Notes: a model not told the origin generated them from the sequence alone. A stretch of DNA of 64,000 nucleotides from an uncultured Prevotellaceae bacterium (GCA_900316835.1 ONEL01000013.1:1-64000); one strand, 5' to 3'. Shown: positions 32,205 to 43,600, numbered from the stretch's first letter. A program made the numbers and translations.

Positions 32205-35200
32205 ATGAAAACCTGTGGCAAGAAGCTTGCGTTGCTTGTGCTGCTGGCAATGGCTTGGACACCGGTGGCAATGGCTTTTGACATGTCACACTATGCCGAT
32301 ACCTCAAAGCTCGCTACAGGAAAATGGGTGAAAGTGGCTATCGACCACAGCGGTATTTACCAAATTACAGCCAGTGACGCTAGCAAATGGGGACTGGGTG
32401 ACTTGAGTCGTGTGAGGGTGTTTGGATATGGTGCCACGCAGCTAGGCGAGACATTGAATTCCTCACTTCCCGACGACCTCCCACAAGTGCCGGTGGTGCG
32501 CACTGGCGACCGCTTGCTCTTCTATGCTCAGGGACCCATTAGGTGGACGATTAATGGGCCACGACAGGTGCAAGTGCAGCACCCCTATGCCACTCGCGGC
32601 TACTATTTTCTCACTAGCGACGATAGCTATGGCGACATGCAAGCCGTTGAATCCCAGGTGTCACCCAGTGGTACTACTGCTATGAACACCATCACAGGCC
32701 GCGTTTTCCATGAGGAAGAACTTTTCAATCCCGGAGAGACGGGACGCATGTTGCTGGGTGAGGACTTTGGCAGTAGCAGTAGTCAGTCGTTCAAGTTTTC
32801 CTTGCCAGGTCTGGTGGATGGCTCAAGTGTGGTGGCAATCACACAGTTTGCGGCTAAGACACTAGGTGGTGCCACAACATTAAATTTCAAGTACAATGGT
32901 AACAACATTGCCGGCTCGAGCGATATTCCTGCTGTGAGCTCTAGTAATAGTGATCATTATCATTACAATTTCTCACAGACGACACGTCAGTTTGACCTCA
33001 CTGGGTCTCAAGATCTCACTTATACCGTGAATTGTAACCCCAAGGGGACTCTCTTTCTTGCCAGGCTCGACTATATCACTATTAATTATCAGCGGGCATT
33101 AAGCTTGCAAGGTCTTAGCAGCCTCGACTTTGGTGCTAATGTTAATAATGATACACACTATGAGCTGAGCGGAGCCAGCGAGAGTACACACGTGTGGGAT
33201 GTTACAACGCCTTATAGCCCCATCGAGATGAACCTCACTGTGAGTGATGGCAAGGCGTCATTTAGTAGTGGCACGACTGGCGCTCGTGAGTTTATCGCAT
33301 TCAATGAGAATGGCTCATATCCTAGCCCGTCGTTTGTTGAAGATGTAGAGAACCAGAGTATTCATGGTGCTCAGGTCCCCGACATGATAATTCTCTCGCC
33401 AAGTGAGTTCTTGCCACAAGCCAGGCAACTTGCCGCTATGCACGAGAGCCTCGACAGCATGCGAGTGCTGGTGCTTGACCACAACAAGGTTTTCAACGAG
33501 TTCTCAAGTGGCACTCCCGATGCCATGGCCTATCGCTTGCTGTGCAAGTATTTCTACGACCGCGGCACCGACGCCACGGGGCATAAACTAGGCTACTTGC
33601 TTCTCATGGGTAATGGATATTGTGATAACCGCGGTGTGACAGCTGCTGCACGCGCCAACAATTATCCCAAACTCCTGGTGTGGGAAAGTGAGAACAGTAG
33701 CGATGAGAGTTTGTCCTACACTAGCGACGATTTCTTTGCTCTTTTGCACGATGAGTCGTCAATGTCGAGCCGCTCACCGCTGGATATTGCCGTGGGACGA
33801 ATTCCCGCACGCAGCATCAGCGATGCCAGCATTGCAGTGAGCAAAATCATGAAATATGTGAACAAGGACGACTATGGCAGCTGGAAAAACAGCATGCTCA
33901 ATGTCGCCGACGATGGTGATAGTGGAGGTCACTGGCGTCATGGCGAGGAAGTGATACAAGTGATATCGACGCATGGTGGAGAAAATACCAATTTCAACCG
34001 CGTCTTCCTCGACGACTTTGAAGAGAAAAGCGACGGCTCAGGCTCAAAATACCCCGAGGCGCGCAAGAAAATGTATAAAACTCTCACCGAGGGGGTACTA
34101 TGGTGGAACTATTCGGGGCACGGAGGTCCCACGGGATGGACTAACGATGGGCTTGTGGTGCCCACCGATGTGGCGCAGAACTTCTTCTATTCGCACCAGC
34201 CATTCCTCTTTGCCGCCACATGTGAGTTCTCTCGTCATGATGGTAGCAGTGTGTCGGGCGGAGAGTCATTGTTCTTCAATCCTAACGGAGGGGTAGTTAC
34301 ACTCGTTTGTCCTCCACGACTGGTTTACATGAGTGATAATAAGACTCTTAACGTGGCTGTCGCACAAAAGATGTATGAGCGCCAGAGCGATGGTCAGCTG
34401 ATGCGTGTGGGCGACATGGTGAAATTTGGCAAGAACTACAATCTCGAGTCGACCAATAACAACTCTTTCTCTAATTCCAAGCGATATCACATTTATGGCG
34501 ACCCTGCCATCAGGCCAGCTATGCCCAAGCTCAATGCTGTGATCGACAATATCAATGGCGAGCCTGTGAGCGAGGATAACATGCCAGTGTTTGAAGCAAG
34601 GCAAACCATGACCATCACCGGGCACATAGAGAATAAAGAAGGTGAGAAACAAACCGACTTTAATGGACTCATAGAAAGCTCGCTTTTTGATTGTGAGAAA
34701 TCGGTGTCGTTCACCTATTCTTATACTACCCGTGACGAAAACGGCAATACTGTTGAGAAAGATGTTACACTAACCTATGAGGAGCGACAAAACAAGCTTG
34801 CCATCAACGTGACTCGTGTCAATAATGGTGACTTCACTATAAACATAACAATTCCTAGCGAGGTGACTGTGAGCTACGACAACTATCGCCCCTCGCTCGT
34901 TAGTCTCTACGCCTATGACCCTGAAAAGAAAAAAGAGGCTACCGGCTCATGCGACGACTTCTATATCTATGGGTATGACGAGAGCATTGTAGCCGATACC
35001 ATAGGCCCCGACATTAGCTACATGGGGCTTAATAGCACGTCGTTTGCCGACGGTGACAACGTCAACGAGTCGCCATTGTTTATTGCCTCGGTGAGCGATG
35101 AGAGTGGCATTAACTTCTCTAACGCGGGCATTGGGCACAACATGACTCTCACCCTCGACGGTGCTACTACCTATAGCGACGTGAGCAGCTACTACACTGC

Positions 35201-35660
35201 TATTGAGGCGGAGAAAGGCTCGGCTGGAAACATTAATTATGGGCTTAGCAATCTTGCCAATGGGCACCACACCCTTAAACTCAAGGTGTGGGATGTGTTC
35301 AATAATTCAAGTGAGAAGACAATCTCTTTCAACGTCATGAGTGGTCTCAAGCCCGAAATTGATGAGATTAAAGCTTTTCCTAATCCCGCGTCTACGACCA
35401 CAAGCTTCATCGTTACACACAACCGGCCTGAGGCCAATGTTACCATTACCGTCGAAGTGTTTAACCTAATGGGACAGCGCGTGTGGAGCACGACACAGAG
35501 CGGACGTAGCTCAATGTTCTCCTCGTTCCCCATCACTTGGGACTTGAGCGACTATAGCGGTAGTCGTCTTCCTCGAGGTATCTATATCTACAAGGCTACA
35601 ATCTCAACCGATGGCCATCAAGAGAGTACGAAGTCTAAGAAACTTGCTATCACCTCGTAA
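32205..35660 (+). CDS. PorU-like C25 peptidase, paralog 1 (T9SS sortase family)
   Basis: From the ATG at 32205 the protein has 1,151 residues, the PorU size. A signal peptide (about 1-25) leads to a beta-rich N-terminal half starting LATGKWVKVAIDHSGIYQIT. A gingipain-type C25 domain follows, with the catalytic pair His639 in SGHGGP and Cys673 in AATCEFSR. Ig-like strands and a T9SS type-A C-terminal domain (FPNPASTTT, then WDLSDYSGSRLPRGIYIYK) close it. In Porphyromonas PorU removes sorting domains and attaches cargo to lipopolysaccharide at the cell surface. The in-frame TTG at 32118 has no signal peptide after it. Of the three copies, this one alone keeps the Asn-Pro motif in its C-terminal domain. 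Confidence 0.82.
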   Translation: MKTCGKKLALLVLLAMAWTPVAMAFDMSHYADTSKLATGKWVKVAIDHSGIYQITASDASKWGLGDLSRVRVFGYGATQLGETLNSSLPDDLPQVPVVRTGDRLLFYAQGPIRWTINGPRQVQVQHPYATRGYYFLTSDDSYGDMQAVESQVSPSGTTAMNTITGRVFHEEELFNPGETGRMLLGEDFGSSSSQSFKFSLPGLVDGSSVVAITQFAAKTLGGATTLNFKYNGNNIAGSSDIPAVSSSNSDHYHYNFSQTTRQFDLTGSQDLTYTVNCNPKGTLFLARLDYITINYQRALSLQGLSSLDFGANVNNDTHYELSGASESTHVWDVTTPYSPIEMNLTVSDGKASFSSGTTGAREFIAFNENGSYPSPSFVEDVENQSIHGAQVPDMIILSPSEFLPQARQLAAMHESLDSMRVLVLDHNKVFNEFSSGTPDAMAYRLLCKYFYDRGTDATGHKLGYLLLMGNGYCDNRGVTAAARANNYPKLLVWESENSSDESLSYTSDDFFALLHDESSMSSRSPLDIAVGRIPARSISDASIAVSKIMKYVNKDDYGSWKNSMLNVADDGDSGGHWRHGEEVIQVISTHGGENTNFNRVFLDDFEEKSDGSGSKYPEARKKMYKTLTEGVLWWNYSGHGGPTGWTNDGLVVPTDVAQNFFYSHQPFLFAATCEFSRHDGSSVSGGESLFFNPNGGVVTLVCPPRLVYMSDNKTLNVAVAQKMYERQSDGQLMRVGDMVKFGKNYNLESTNNNSFSNSKRYHIYGDPAIRPAMPKLNAVIDNINGEPVSEDNMPVFEARQTMTITGHIENKEGEKQTDFNGLIESSLFDCEKSVSFTYSYTTRDENGNTVEKDVTLTYEERQNKLAINVTRVNNGDFTINITIPSEVTVSYDNYRPSLVSLYAYDPEKKKEATGSCDDFYIYGYDESIVADTIGPDISYMGLNSTSFADGDNVNESPLFIASVSDESGINFSNAGIGHNMTLTLDGATTYSDVSSYYTAIEAEKGSAGNINYGLSNLANGHHTLKLKVWDVFNNSSEKTISFNVMSGLKPEIDEIKAFPNPASTTTSFIVTHNRPEANVTITVEVFNLMGQRVWSTTQSGRSSMFSSFPITWDLSDYSGSRLPRGIYIYKATISTDGHQESTKSKKLAITS

Positions 35661-35720
35661 TGAGAAACAAAAAACTCATCATCGGTAAAGGGACAATTTG
35701 AAAACAAAAAGTTTACACTT

Positions 35721-35753
35721 TTGGAATTAAAATAATATTTTTTATATATTTGC
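35721..35753 (+). promoter_or_regulatory. Promoter of the rex operon (-33 TTTG, -7 TATATTTG)
   Basis: TTTG (35721-35724) and TATATTTG (35746-35753) are 21 bp apart. The transcript would start about 25 bases before the rex ATG at 35786. No Rex operator (TTGTGAA.. palindrome) was seen here. Confidence 0.65.
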
Positions 35754-35785
35754 AGTTTTATTTGGCTAGAGCCATTAGCAAAAAC

Positions 35786-36457
35786 ATGGATAATGTGAAA
35801 CATAGCGCAAGAGAGATATTGCCAGAGCCCACACTAAGGCGACTGCCATGGTATCTAGCCTATGTTAAAATGCTTGATAGCAAGCATGAAGAATATGTTT
35901 CTTCAACACAAATCGCGAAGAGGCTCAATGTGGATGCGTCGCAAATAGCTAAAGACTTGTCGTTTCTTAACATCAAGGGAAAGACTAGGATGGGATATGA
36001 GGTGCATCCGCTTGCCAAGGCGCTAAACGAGTTCTTGGGATTCAAGCACCGCCACAACGCTTTCCTCGTGGGGGCAGGCTCGCTAGGGAGCGCGCTGATG
36101 AGAGACCTGGGACTACTGCAGTATGGACTCAACATTGTTGCCGGCTTTGACATCAATCCTAGCAAGATAGGGGCTAATGTGGGAGACACTCCCATCTATG
36201 ACATAGCCCAATTTGGCAAGCTGCAACGCGAAACGGGTGTTTCAATCGCCATTGTGGCTGTGCCATTTGAAAATGCTCAAGAGGTTGCCGACACGCTAGT
36301 GAAAAGCAACATCAAGGCGATTTGGAATTTTACTCCCTACCGCATTAAAGTACCACGTGGGGTGGTGTTGCAAAACACGTCAATCTATGCTGACTTAGCG
36401 CTGATGTACAACCGCTTGGAGCATGGCACTAACAATATAAAAAACACTACAAAGTGA
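35786..36457 (+). CDS. rex: Rex, redox-sensing transcriptional repressor
   Basis: The 223-residue protein has a winged-helix DNA-binding domain (about 15-75; STQIAKRLNVDASQIAKDLS) and a Rossmann domain with GAGSLG at 96-101, which binds NADH/NAD+. The C-terminal helix NTSIYADLALMYNRL is the dimer-swapped arm. Family members leave DNA when NADH rises and so derepress fermentation and respiration genes. The start at 35786 follows the promoter; an earlier TTG in frame overlaps it. It shares 4 nt (GTGA) with the next gene, so the two are translationally coupled, with the second PorU-like gene behind them. Confidence 0.9.
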   Translation: MDNVKHSAREILPEPTLRRLPWYLAYVKMLDSKHEEYVSSTQIAKRLNVDASQIAKDLSFLNIKGKTRMGYEVHPLAKALNEFLGFKHRHNAFLVGAGSLGSALMRDLGLLQYGLNIVAGFDINPSKIGANVGDTPIYDIAQFGKLQRETGVSIAIVAVPFENAQEVADTLVKSNIKAIWNFTPYRIKVPRGVVLQNTSIYADLALMYNRLEHGTNNIKNTTK

Positions 36458-37035
36458 AGATAATAGGAATAAAAAATGTAAACGGCATGGAGATGCCTCA
36501 GCAAGTTTTCCTCATGGCCGACTCGGCTGTGATCAGGACTAACAAGCCTTTCTTTATTCCACATTTTGCAAAAAGTTTTCATGGCAACAGTGCTATTGTG
36601 CTTCACATCGACAGGCTTGGGAAACACATAGCACCACGATTTGCTCATCGCTACTGCCATGCTATAGCACCAGCGGTGATTGTTCACCCCACAGGCCTTG
36701 ACCAGGTGCAGCAAAACGAGCAATTTTCGGCTCTCGCCACTAGTTTCGATGGAGCACTACTGCTGGGCGACAGCGTAGTGCCGGCAAGCGAGAATGACAT
36801 TAACCGGGCCATGGTGGCGACTACCGTGGGATGTGACGAGCAAGAGGCTATGTCGCTATCGTCGCTAGGTGTTGATTATCGCCAGCTAATATCTCGCCTC
36901 AGTGTGTATTTCACGCTAAAGATGGGCGACATGATAGTGGTGGAACTTAGCTCTCATGACATTCCACTTCATGAGGGCATGACGCTTGAGGCTAGCCTTA
37001 ACGGCACCCGGCAGCTGGTTGTGAGAGTTAAATAG
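36454..37035 (+). CDS. Fumarylacetoacetase-fold protein, probably non-catalytic
   Basis: The 193-residue product aligns by eye with the short FAH-family hydrolases of Bacteroidales: KPFFIPHF, then RLGKHIAPRFAHRY, then a SFDGALLLGDSV block and a C-terminal YFTLKMGD. In active members an ETE-type pair after the first block and an Asp in a FTARD-type block hold the metal. Here those places read HGNSAIVL and HPTGLDQ, so the acidic ligands seem lost, and the GTPxGVG loop reads SSHDIPL. It starts at a GTG overlapping the rex stop. The second PorU-like gene follows 48 nt later. An FAH-family gene beside porU is, as I recall, also found in Porphyromonas. Confidence 0.65.
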   Translation: MKIIGIKNVNGMEMPQQVFLMADSAVIRTNKPFFIPHFAKSFHGNSAIVLHIDRLGKHIAPRFAHRYCHAIAPAVIVHPTGLDQVQQNEQFSALATSFDGALLLGDSVVPASENDINRAMVATTVGCDEQEAMSLSSLGVDYRQLISRLSVYFTLKMGDMIVVELSSHDIPLHEGMTLEASLNGTRQLVVRVK

Positions 37036-37083
37036 AATATTCTTATACAATAATATATATAGCTAATTCATAATAATTTGACT

Positions 37084-40000
37084 ATGCATAAAAAGTTTTT
37101 ATTTCGAATCTTGAGCCTCATAATTGCGGGAGCAGGTACAGTGTTCTCAATGCAGGCGTTTTCCACCTCTAAATATGCCACCACATCTAAGCTGGCTAAT
37201 GGGAAGTGGGTAAAAATTGCTATTCCTGAGGATGGAATCTATCAGCTCACATTTGATGAGTTGAGCCAAATGGGATTCTCTAACCCTCAGAATGTAAGGC
37301 TCTATGGACAGGGCGGTCATCCCATTAGTGAGCTGCTCGACGGCAACGCTACTGATGACTTGAAGCAAATTCCTTTCAAAGTCTATGACAACAAGATTTG
37401 TTTCTATGCCTGTGGACCTGTGAAATTTACCATGGAAACTCCTACATCGGTCCCTCATTTTACTCGTGATTTTAATAGCTATTCAACCGTGGGCTATTAT
37501 TTTATTACTGAGAATGATGGCTCGGCGATGCTGGCTCCCACCCAGGTTAACAACACGCTTTCTACTGGCAAGGTGTGGACTACAAGTCGCGACTATATGC
37601 TACATGAGAGGGATCTTGTCTCGCCAGGGCAGTCGGGAAGAGAATTTATGGGAGAGTCGATGGATAATGCCACAATTGATATACCATATTCACTGCCGGG
37701 ACTGTGTGGCGACTCGGCTATGACCATTAACATTTGTGCCGCGGCTAAGGTGACTGCCGCATCCTACATAGCTGGAAAAATTAATAATAACAACCTTAAT
37801 TTTACACTCAGCACTTCTAAAATTTATGCGCCTGCCAATAGCTTGGTTTACTACAATTTTGCAAGTCCATTTGCTGAATATAAGCCAACCGCCGGCAACC
37901 CCATCACACAAGACGGTGTTATTAATGCTAATATCTACAGTCCTGCGGGACAAGTGAACACCGCATGGCTTAACTATATCATTCTCACCTATTGTCACGA
38001 CAATACCCTTAGCCACAACACCGTCGACAATCAGTTGAGAATGGCTTTTCCTGTTCTAAAGGCCAGCGAAGCTATAGCCTTACCTGAGGCAAGCGCTACT
38101 ACCGAGGTGTGGAACGTGAGCGATCCACAAGCGCCCATCAGCTACACACTCACCGAAAATGGCAACTCAAGGATGTGCTCACCTGTTACCAGTAGCTCTA
38201 ATGGGTTGCAATTTATAGCTTTCGACCCTGCTTTAGCTCAAAAGTCGATTAGTGGATATTCGCAAGTGGAAAATCAAAATATACATGGCTTGCCAACCCC
38301 CGACATGATAATTGTCACAACACAGGAACTTTTGCCACAAGCCGAGCGCATCGCGCAAATGCATCGCGACAACGATAACATAATAGTGCATGTGCTTGAT
38401 CAGCAACAGGTGTTTAATGAGTTCTCAAGTGGAACCCCCGATGCCATGGCCCTTCGCTTGATGAACAAGATGTTCTACGATCGCAATAGCACAAAGTTTA
38501 AGAACTTGCTCATGATGGGTGCGGGAAGCTATGATAATCGACAGATTATTTTCAAGAAAGATATAAATCTAATTACTTATGAGTCGGTCGAGAGCAACGA
38601 CGAGGAATATAGCTATGTGTGCGACGACTTCTTTGGAATGCTTGACGACAACTCAGGCAGTAATCCTCAAAGCGATTACCTGAGATTGGGCGTGGGACGC
38701 ATCCCTAGCTCTTCACTTAGCGAGGCTCAAAGCGATGTGGACAAGTTGCTGAAATATGTCAATGAGCCTGACTATGGTCCCTGGCGCAACGATTTTATTC
38801 TCATTGCTGATGAGCAGGATAATGGACTACATGCATTCCAAGCCGAGGGTGTTAATAATATACTCATCGACGAGCTTTCAACAGGAATGACAAATAATAA
38901 GGTTTATATCAGTCAGTTCCCTAACGATCCAACTTCTAAGTTCGCTTTTGAAGCACGCAAGAGTCTCACCGCACAACTCAAGCAAGGACAGTACTTCATG
39001 GACTATGTGGGCCATGCGGGGCCTAGTTCGATTACTAAGGAGAACAAGCTGTGGAACACGAGCGACGTAAAGAATGTGGAATATAACAATCTTCCCATTT
39101 ACTTCACCGCTTGTTGCGATGTGGCACGATATGACGGTAATACCCAGGGTATTATGGAAATGATGTTCCATAAGCCTGGTGGTGGTGCTATTGCCCTGGT
39201 GACATCGGCACGAGCAGTATATGCCGAGGATAACGACCAGCTCAATCAAGCTTTTGTCAAGGCTATGTTCTGCTTTAGCACTAAGGGCTATATGCCCACC
39301 CTGGGCGAGGCTTATATGCTTTGCAAGCAGTCGTTTGGTCGCACCGAGAACTACAATAAGATGTCGTTCTTCCTGATGGGCGACCCGGCAATAAAGGTTA
39401 ATTATCCCAAGCCTTATTTCAAGATAACTAAAGTTAATAATCAGGATGCTACCGACGCTGCCATTGCAACAGGAGCTATGCGGGAATTGACAGTGGAGGC
39501 TAAAGTCTTCAACCCGGGCATGGCAAGTGTCAACACTAGCTTCAACGGCGATGCAACTCTCTCGGTCTATGGCGCCGAGAAGCAGGAGAGGTCTATTACT
39601 ATGCGCGTCAATCGCAAGGATATTACACGCGATATCTATTATCCACGCCAGCTCATCGCTCGAGCTACCGGTCGCGTGGAAAATGGAATTTTCACGGGCA
39701 AGGTGGTTCTTCCACGCTACATCACCAGCCTTGACACCCTCGCTGGTGCCATCAAGGTTTATGCTCATCAAGACGACACCCAAGAAATGGTGAATGGCGG
39801 TTTCTATAATCTGGCTTTTGAACCTTACGATCAGAATAATGAGCTCACTGTTGTCGACAACATGCCACCAGTCATAGAGCAACTCTACTTTAATGATGAG
39901 CAACTCTTCAACGACGGTGCAATGATTCCAACCAGCTCAACTCTCTACATTAAGGCAACCGACGATTACGCGTTCAACATGCAGTCTCAAGCCATTGGTA

Positions 40001-40503
40001 ATAGCATGACGCTGCAGCTCGATGGAGGAAAGACCACCTACCCCTATGTCAAGAACTACAGCGCTATGGCGCAAGAGGGGAAAACTCTGGCGATAGAATT
40101 CCCCATGAGCTTGCAAAACGGAAAGCACACGCTCACGTTCACCATCTATGACGCTGCGGGCAACAAAGCCTCCCGCACCATCTCGTTCATGGTGGGAACA
40201 ACCTCAAGCATGGAGATAAATGTGGAAGAGGAGCCCGCCACCGAGCAAGCCACATTCAACATCACCACCGATGTGGTTACAACACCTCCTGTAACAATCA
40301 AGGTGGTCGACAATGTGGGCGAGCTGGTGTGGAGCACAACCACCAGCAACTTCCCCTATAGCTGGGACCTCAAGGACAGTCAAGGTAATCGTGTTCCTGC
40401 TGGGGTATATCGCTTCTTTGGTACCTACAACGACGGCATTAACTACGGTGGTACAAGCATGAAGCATCTCATTGTTATCGATCCTCACAAGACGAGCAAC
40501 TAA
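37084..40503 (+). CDS. PorU-like C25 peptidase, paralog 2
   Basis: The 1,139-residue protein has a signal peptide (about 1-23), the same N-terminal entry block (LANGKWVKIAIPEDGIYQLT) and a C25 domain with His644 in VGHAGP and Cys678 in TACCDVAR, again 34 residues apart. The C-terminal region keeps the WDLKDSQGNRVPAGVYRF pattern, but the Asn-Pro start of a type-A sorting domain is replaced by an acidic VEEEPAT stretch. It resembles paralog 3 far more closely than paralog 1. It lies 48 nt after the FAH-fold gene and so belongs to the rex transcript; a terminator follows. By synteny this is the best candidate for the ancestral porU position. Confidence 0.82.
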   Translation: MHKKFLFRILSLIIAGAGTVFSMQAFSTSKYATTSKLANGKWVKIAIPEDGIYQLTFDELSQMGFSNPQNVRLYGQGGHPISELLDGNATDDLKQIPFKVYDNKICFYACGPVKFTMETPTSVPHFTRDFNSYSTVGYYFITENDGSAMLAPTQVNNTLSTGKVWTTSRDYMLHERDLVSPGQSGREFMGESMDNATIDIPYSLPGLCGDSAMTINICAAAKVTAASYIAGKINNNNLNFTLSTSKIYAPANSLVYYNFASPFAEYKPTAGNPITQDGVINANIYSPAGQVNTAWLNYIILTYCHDNTLSHNTVDNQLRMAFPVLKASEAIALPEASATTEVWNVSDPQAPISYTLTENGNSRMCSPVTSSSNGLQFIAFDPALAQKSISGYSQVENQNIHGLPTPDMIIVTTQELLPQAERIAQMHRDNDNIIVHVLDQQQVFNEFSSGTPDAMALRLMNKMFYDRNSTKFKNLLMMGAGSYDNRQIIFKKDINLITYESVESNDEEYSYVCDDFFGMLDDNSGSNPQSDYLRLGVGRIPSSSLSEAQSDVDKLLKYVNEPDYGPWRNDFILIADEQDNGLHAFQAEGVNNILIDELSTGMTNNKVYISQFPNDPTSKFAFEARKSLTAQLKQGQYFMDYVGHAGPSSITKENKLWNTSDVKNVEYNNLPIYFTACCDVARYDGNTQGIMEMMFHKPGGGAIALVTSARAVYAEDNDQLNQAFVKAMFCFSTKGYMPTLGEAYMLCKQSFGRTENYNKMSFFLMGDPAIKVNYPKPYFKITKVNNQDATDAAIATGAMRELTVEAKVFNPGMASVNTSFNGDATLSVYGAEKQERSITMRVNRKDITRDIYYPRQLIARATGRVENGIFTGKVVLPRYITSLDTLAGAIKVYAHQDDTQEMVNGGFYNLAFEPYDQNNELTVVDNMPPVIEQLYFNDEQLFNDGAMIPTSSTLYIKATDDYAFNMQSQAIGNSMTLQLDGGKTTYPYVKNYSAMAQEGKTLAIEFPMSLQNGKHTLTFTIYDAAGNKASRTISFMVGTTSSMEINVEEEPATEQATFNITTDVVTTPPVTIKVVDNVGELVWSTTTSNFPYSWDLKDSQGNRVPAGVYRFFGTYNDGINYGGTSMKHLIVIDPHKTSN

Positions 40504-40532
40504 AAGCAACAATATCTATATCTAAAACACAG

Positions 40533-40567
40533 GACAACCACACCCCATCACATGTGGTTGTCTTGTG
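40533..40567 (+). terminator. Terminator after PorU-like paralog 2
   Basis: Arms GACAACCACA (40533-40542) and TGTGGTTGTC (40553-40562) form a perfect 10-bp stem followed by a T-rich stretch. It separates paralog 3 from the rex transcript. Confidence 0.8.
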
Positions 40568-40676
40568 TCTTTATTAACAATAATTCTTGTTCCCGCACGT
40601 TATTATTTATAGCCCCAGTTCATTTTTTAGAAATAGGGGATTATAACAGCAATAACTTGTTTACTTTAAATATACT

Positions 40677-43600
40677 ATGAGCAAAAGAATAGCACTACAC
40701 GTCTTTGTGATTACTGTGATTGCGACTTTAACGGCACTTAATGCAAGTGCCTTTAGCACCAGCAAGTATGCCACCTCATCAAGGTTGGCGACAGGAAAAT
40801 GGGTGAAAATACAAGTAAACGAGGATGGAATGTATCAAATCACGAGCGAGGAACTCGCCCAGATGGGCTTTAGCGACCCGCAAAGTGTGAGAATCTATGG
40901 CGAGGGAGGGCACCCCATCAATGAGTACCTCAACGGCAGTGCTACCGACGATCTGAAGCAAATTCCCGTCTTGCGGGTTAAAGATAAGCTGTGCTTCTAT
41001 GCTTGCGGTCCGGTGAAGTATTCTCTATCCACCGCTACCGCACCACATTACACAAGGGAGATTAACAGCTACAGCACCGCAGGATACTATTTCCTCACCT
41101 GCGACGATGGCTCAGCACCCGTGCAACCCACCAGGGTCGTTAACACAGGCACTGGCACAACTAGTATTAACACAAGCTTCGACTATTTTCATCACGAACA
41201 GGAAATATCATCGGCGTCACAGTCGGGAAAAGATATGCTGGGAGAAATGATAACCGATGGCGCTCTAGCAATCGATTATGATATCCCTAACCTGTGTGGT
41301 GACTCGACTGTCGTGGTAAACACCTGTGCTGTTTCTAAGACGGCTAAGGCGGCATTTGTCAAGACTTCTCTCAATGCCAATGAGATAGCTTTCACTACGG
41401 CTTCGTCGCGCATCTATGGCTCATCGTCGGAATATGTTTTTTACAATTCCGTCAGCCCTGTCGCCGCTTATAACCCTGCCCCCGATGCGACTATACCTAG
41501 TGATGGCACCATAACAGTGAGTATAGATTGTCCCGACGGGGCATCGAATATCAAGTGGGCAAGGCTCGACTATCTAATCCTCACATTCCAGCATCTCAAC
41601 ACAATGCATGGTGCTAAAGATGGGCAGTTAAGGATGGGATATACCAATATCAATAGCAAGAGCTCAATCTTCATTAATGAAGCTAGTGAGGATACACAAG
41701 TGTGGAATATCGACAACCCTAGTGCTCCCAAGACTTATAATCTTGTCTTTGACGATAACACAATTAGGTTCTCTCCCAGTACATCCTCCACACCTTGCCA
41801 GTTTGTGGCTTTTGACCCTGGCATGAAGCTGAAGTCGATTGATGGATGGGCCAATGTGGAGAACCAAAACATTCATGCACTGCCGGTTCCTGACATGGTT
41901 ATTGTTACTTGCGAGGAACTATTGCCCCAGGCCCAACGTGTGGCTCAACTGCATCGTGAGCACGACAACATGATAGTGCACGTGATTGATCAGCAAAAGA
42001 TTTTCAACGAGTTCTCGAGTGGTACTCCCGATGCTATGGCAATTCGCCTGATGAACAAGATGTTCTACGATCGCGACAGCCAGCGGTTTAAATTTCTGCT
42101 TATGTTTGGTGCTGGTAACTACGACAATCGCCAAATCATGGCGAAGCGGGAATGCACAATTCTAACTTATGAATCGGCGGGTAGCAGTGACGAGAGCACT
42201 AGCTATGTGAGCGATGACTTCTTCGGGTTTATGGACGATGGCTCAGGGCGGGTTCCCGCTACCGAGCTGCTTAGGCTGGCTGTGGGACGCATTCCTTGTC
42301 GCAACCTCACCGAAGCCGAGCATGATGTGGACAAGCTCATTAACTATGTGAAGAATCTCGACTATGGCGACTGGCGCAACAATGCCGTCTTCTTGGGCGA
42401 CTATGTGGACTCTGAAACAACACCCTATTTGCACATTTATCAGGCCGAAGGTATCAGTGCCATTATTACTGATGCGCAAGGGGCTGGACTGGTGGGAAAC
42501 AAGGTGTATAATTCTCAATACCCCACCGACCCTACTTCGGGATTTGCCCTCGAAGCACGCAATGAACTTACGGCTCACTTGAATGCGGGACAATATTTCA
42601 TGACCTACGTGGGGCATGCCGGTCCCACTTCCTTGACCAAGAATAATAAGCTGTGGACCTCGGAACAGGCAAAGAATGTTCACTATTCGCATTTCCCCAT
42701 TATGACAGCCGCGTGCTGCGATGTGGCACGATTTGACTGCGACCAGCAGGGAATTGTGGAAATGATGTTCCATAATCCCAATGGTGGAGTAATTGCCGCC
42801 GTAGCTTCTACTCGCTCGGCCTATGCCGACGGCAACGACGCGCTCAATCAAGCGTTTACCAAGGCAATGTTCAGCTATGGCACTAATGGCGTGATGACAA
42901 CGGTGGGTGAGGCCTACATGTTGTGCAAGCAATCATTTGGAAAGCTCACTAATTACAACAAAATGATGTTTGTGCTATTAGGCGACCCTGCCATAAGAAT
43001 CAATTACCCTCGTCCTGATTTTAAGATTACAAAAATTAATGGACGCGTGCCGCCTAGCTATGGCATTGCTACGGGACCATTGCAAGAAGTAACGGTCGAA
43101 GCTAAGGTCTATAAAGCCGACGGCACTACGGTAAACACTTCGTTTAATGGAAATGCCACAATGGCAATCTATAGTAACTCAAGGTTACAAACCACATTCC
43201 AAAATCGCAATATCTATTACCCTCGCAACCTTCTCACAAAGGTCAGTGGGCGTGTGGTTAATGGGGTATTTACCGCTAGGACGGTGTTGCCTCGTTTCAT
43301 CCAGCCATCAGGGTTGAGCCTGATAAAAGTGTATGCTCATCAAGACAATAGCGACTACATGGTGAATGGCACCTATGATAATCTGGTGATAAATATCTAT
43401 GACCCCAATAATTCAAGCAATATAACCGACGACACTCCGCCCGTTATCAATGCGATGTATATTAATGGACCTGAGGCTTTCGCTAACGCTGAGGCCATCG
43501 CTGGCAACTGCACTCTATATGTTCAGGCGACCGACAATGTTGCTTTCAACAACCACTTCCACCCCATGGGCAATAGCATGATGGTAACTTTAGATGGCGG

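Noticed and set aside
38878..39903. Minus-strand 341-codon frame
   Set aside because: It lies wholly inside PorU-like paralog 2, covering its active-site region; the plus frame is clearly the coding one.
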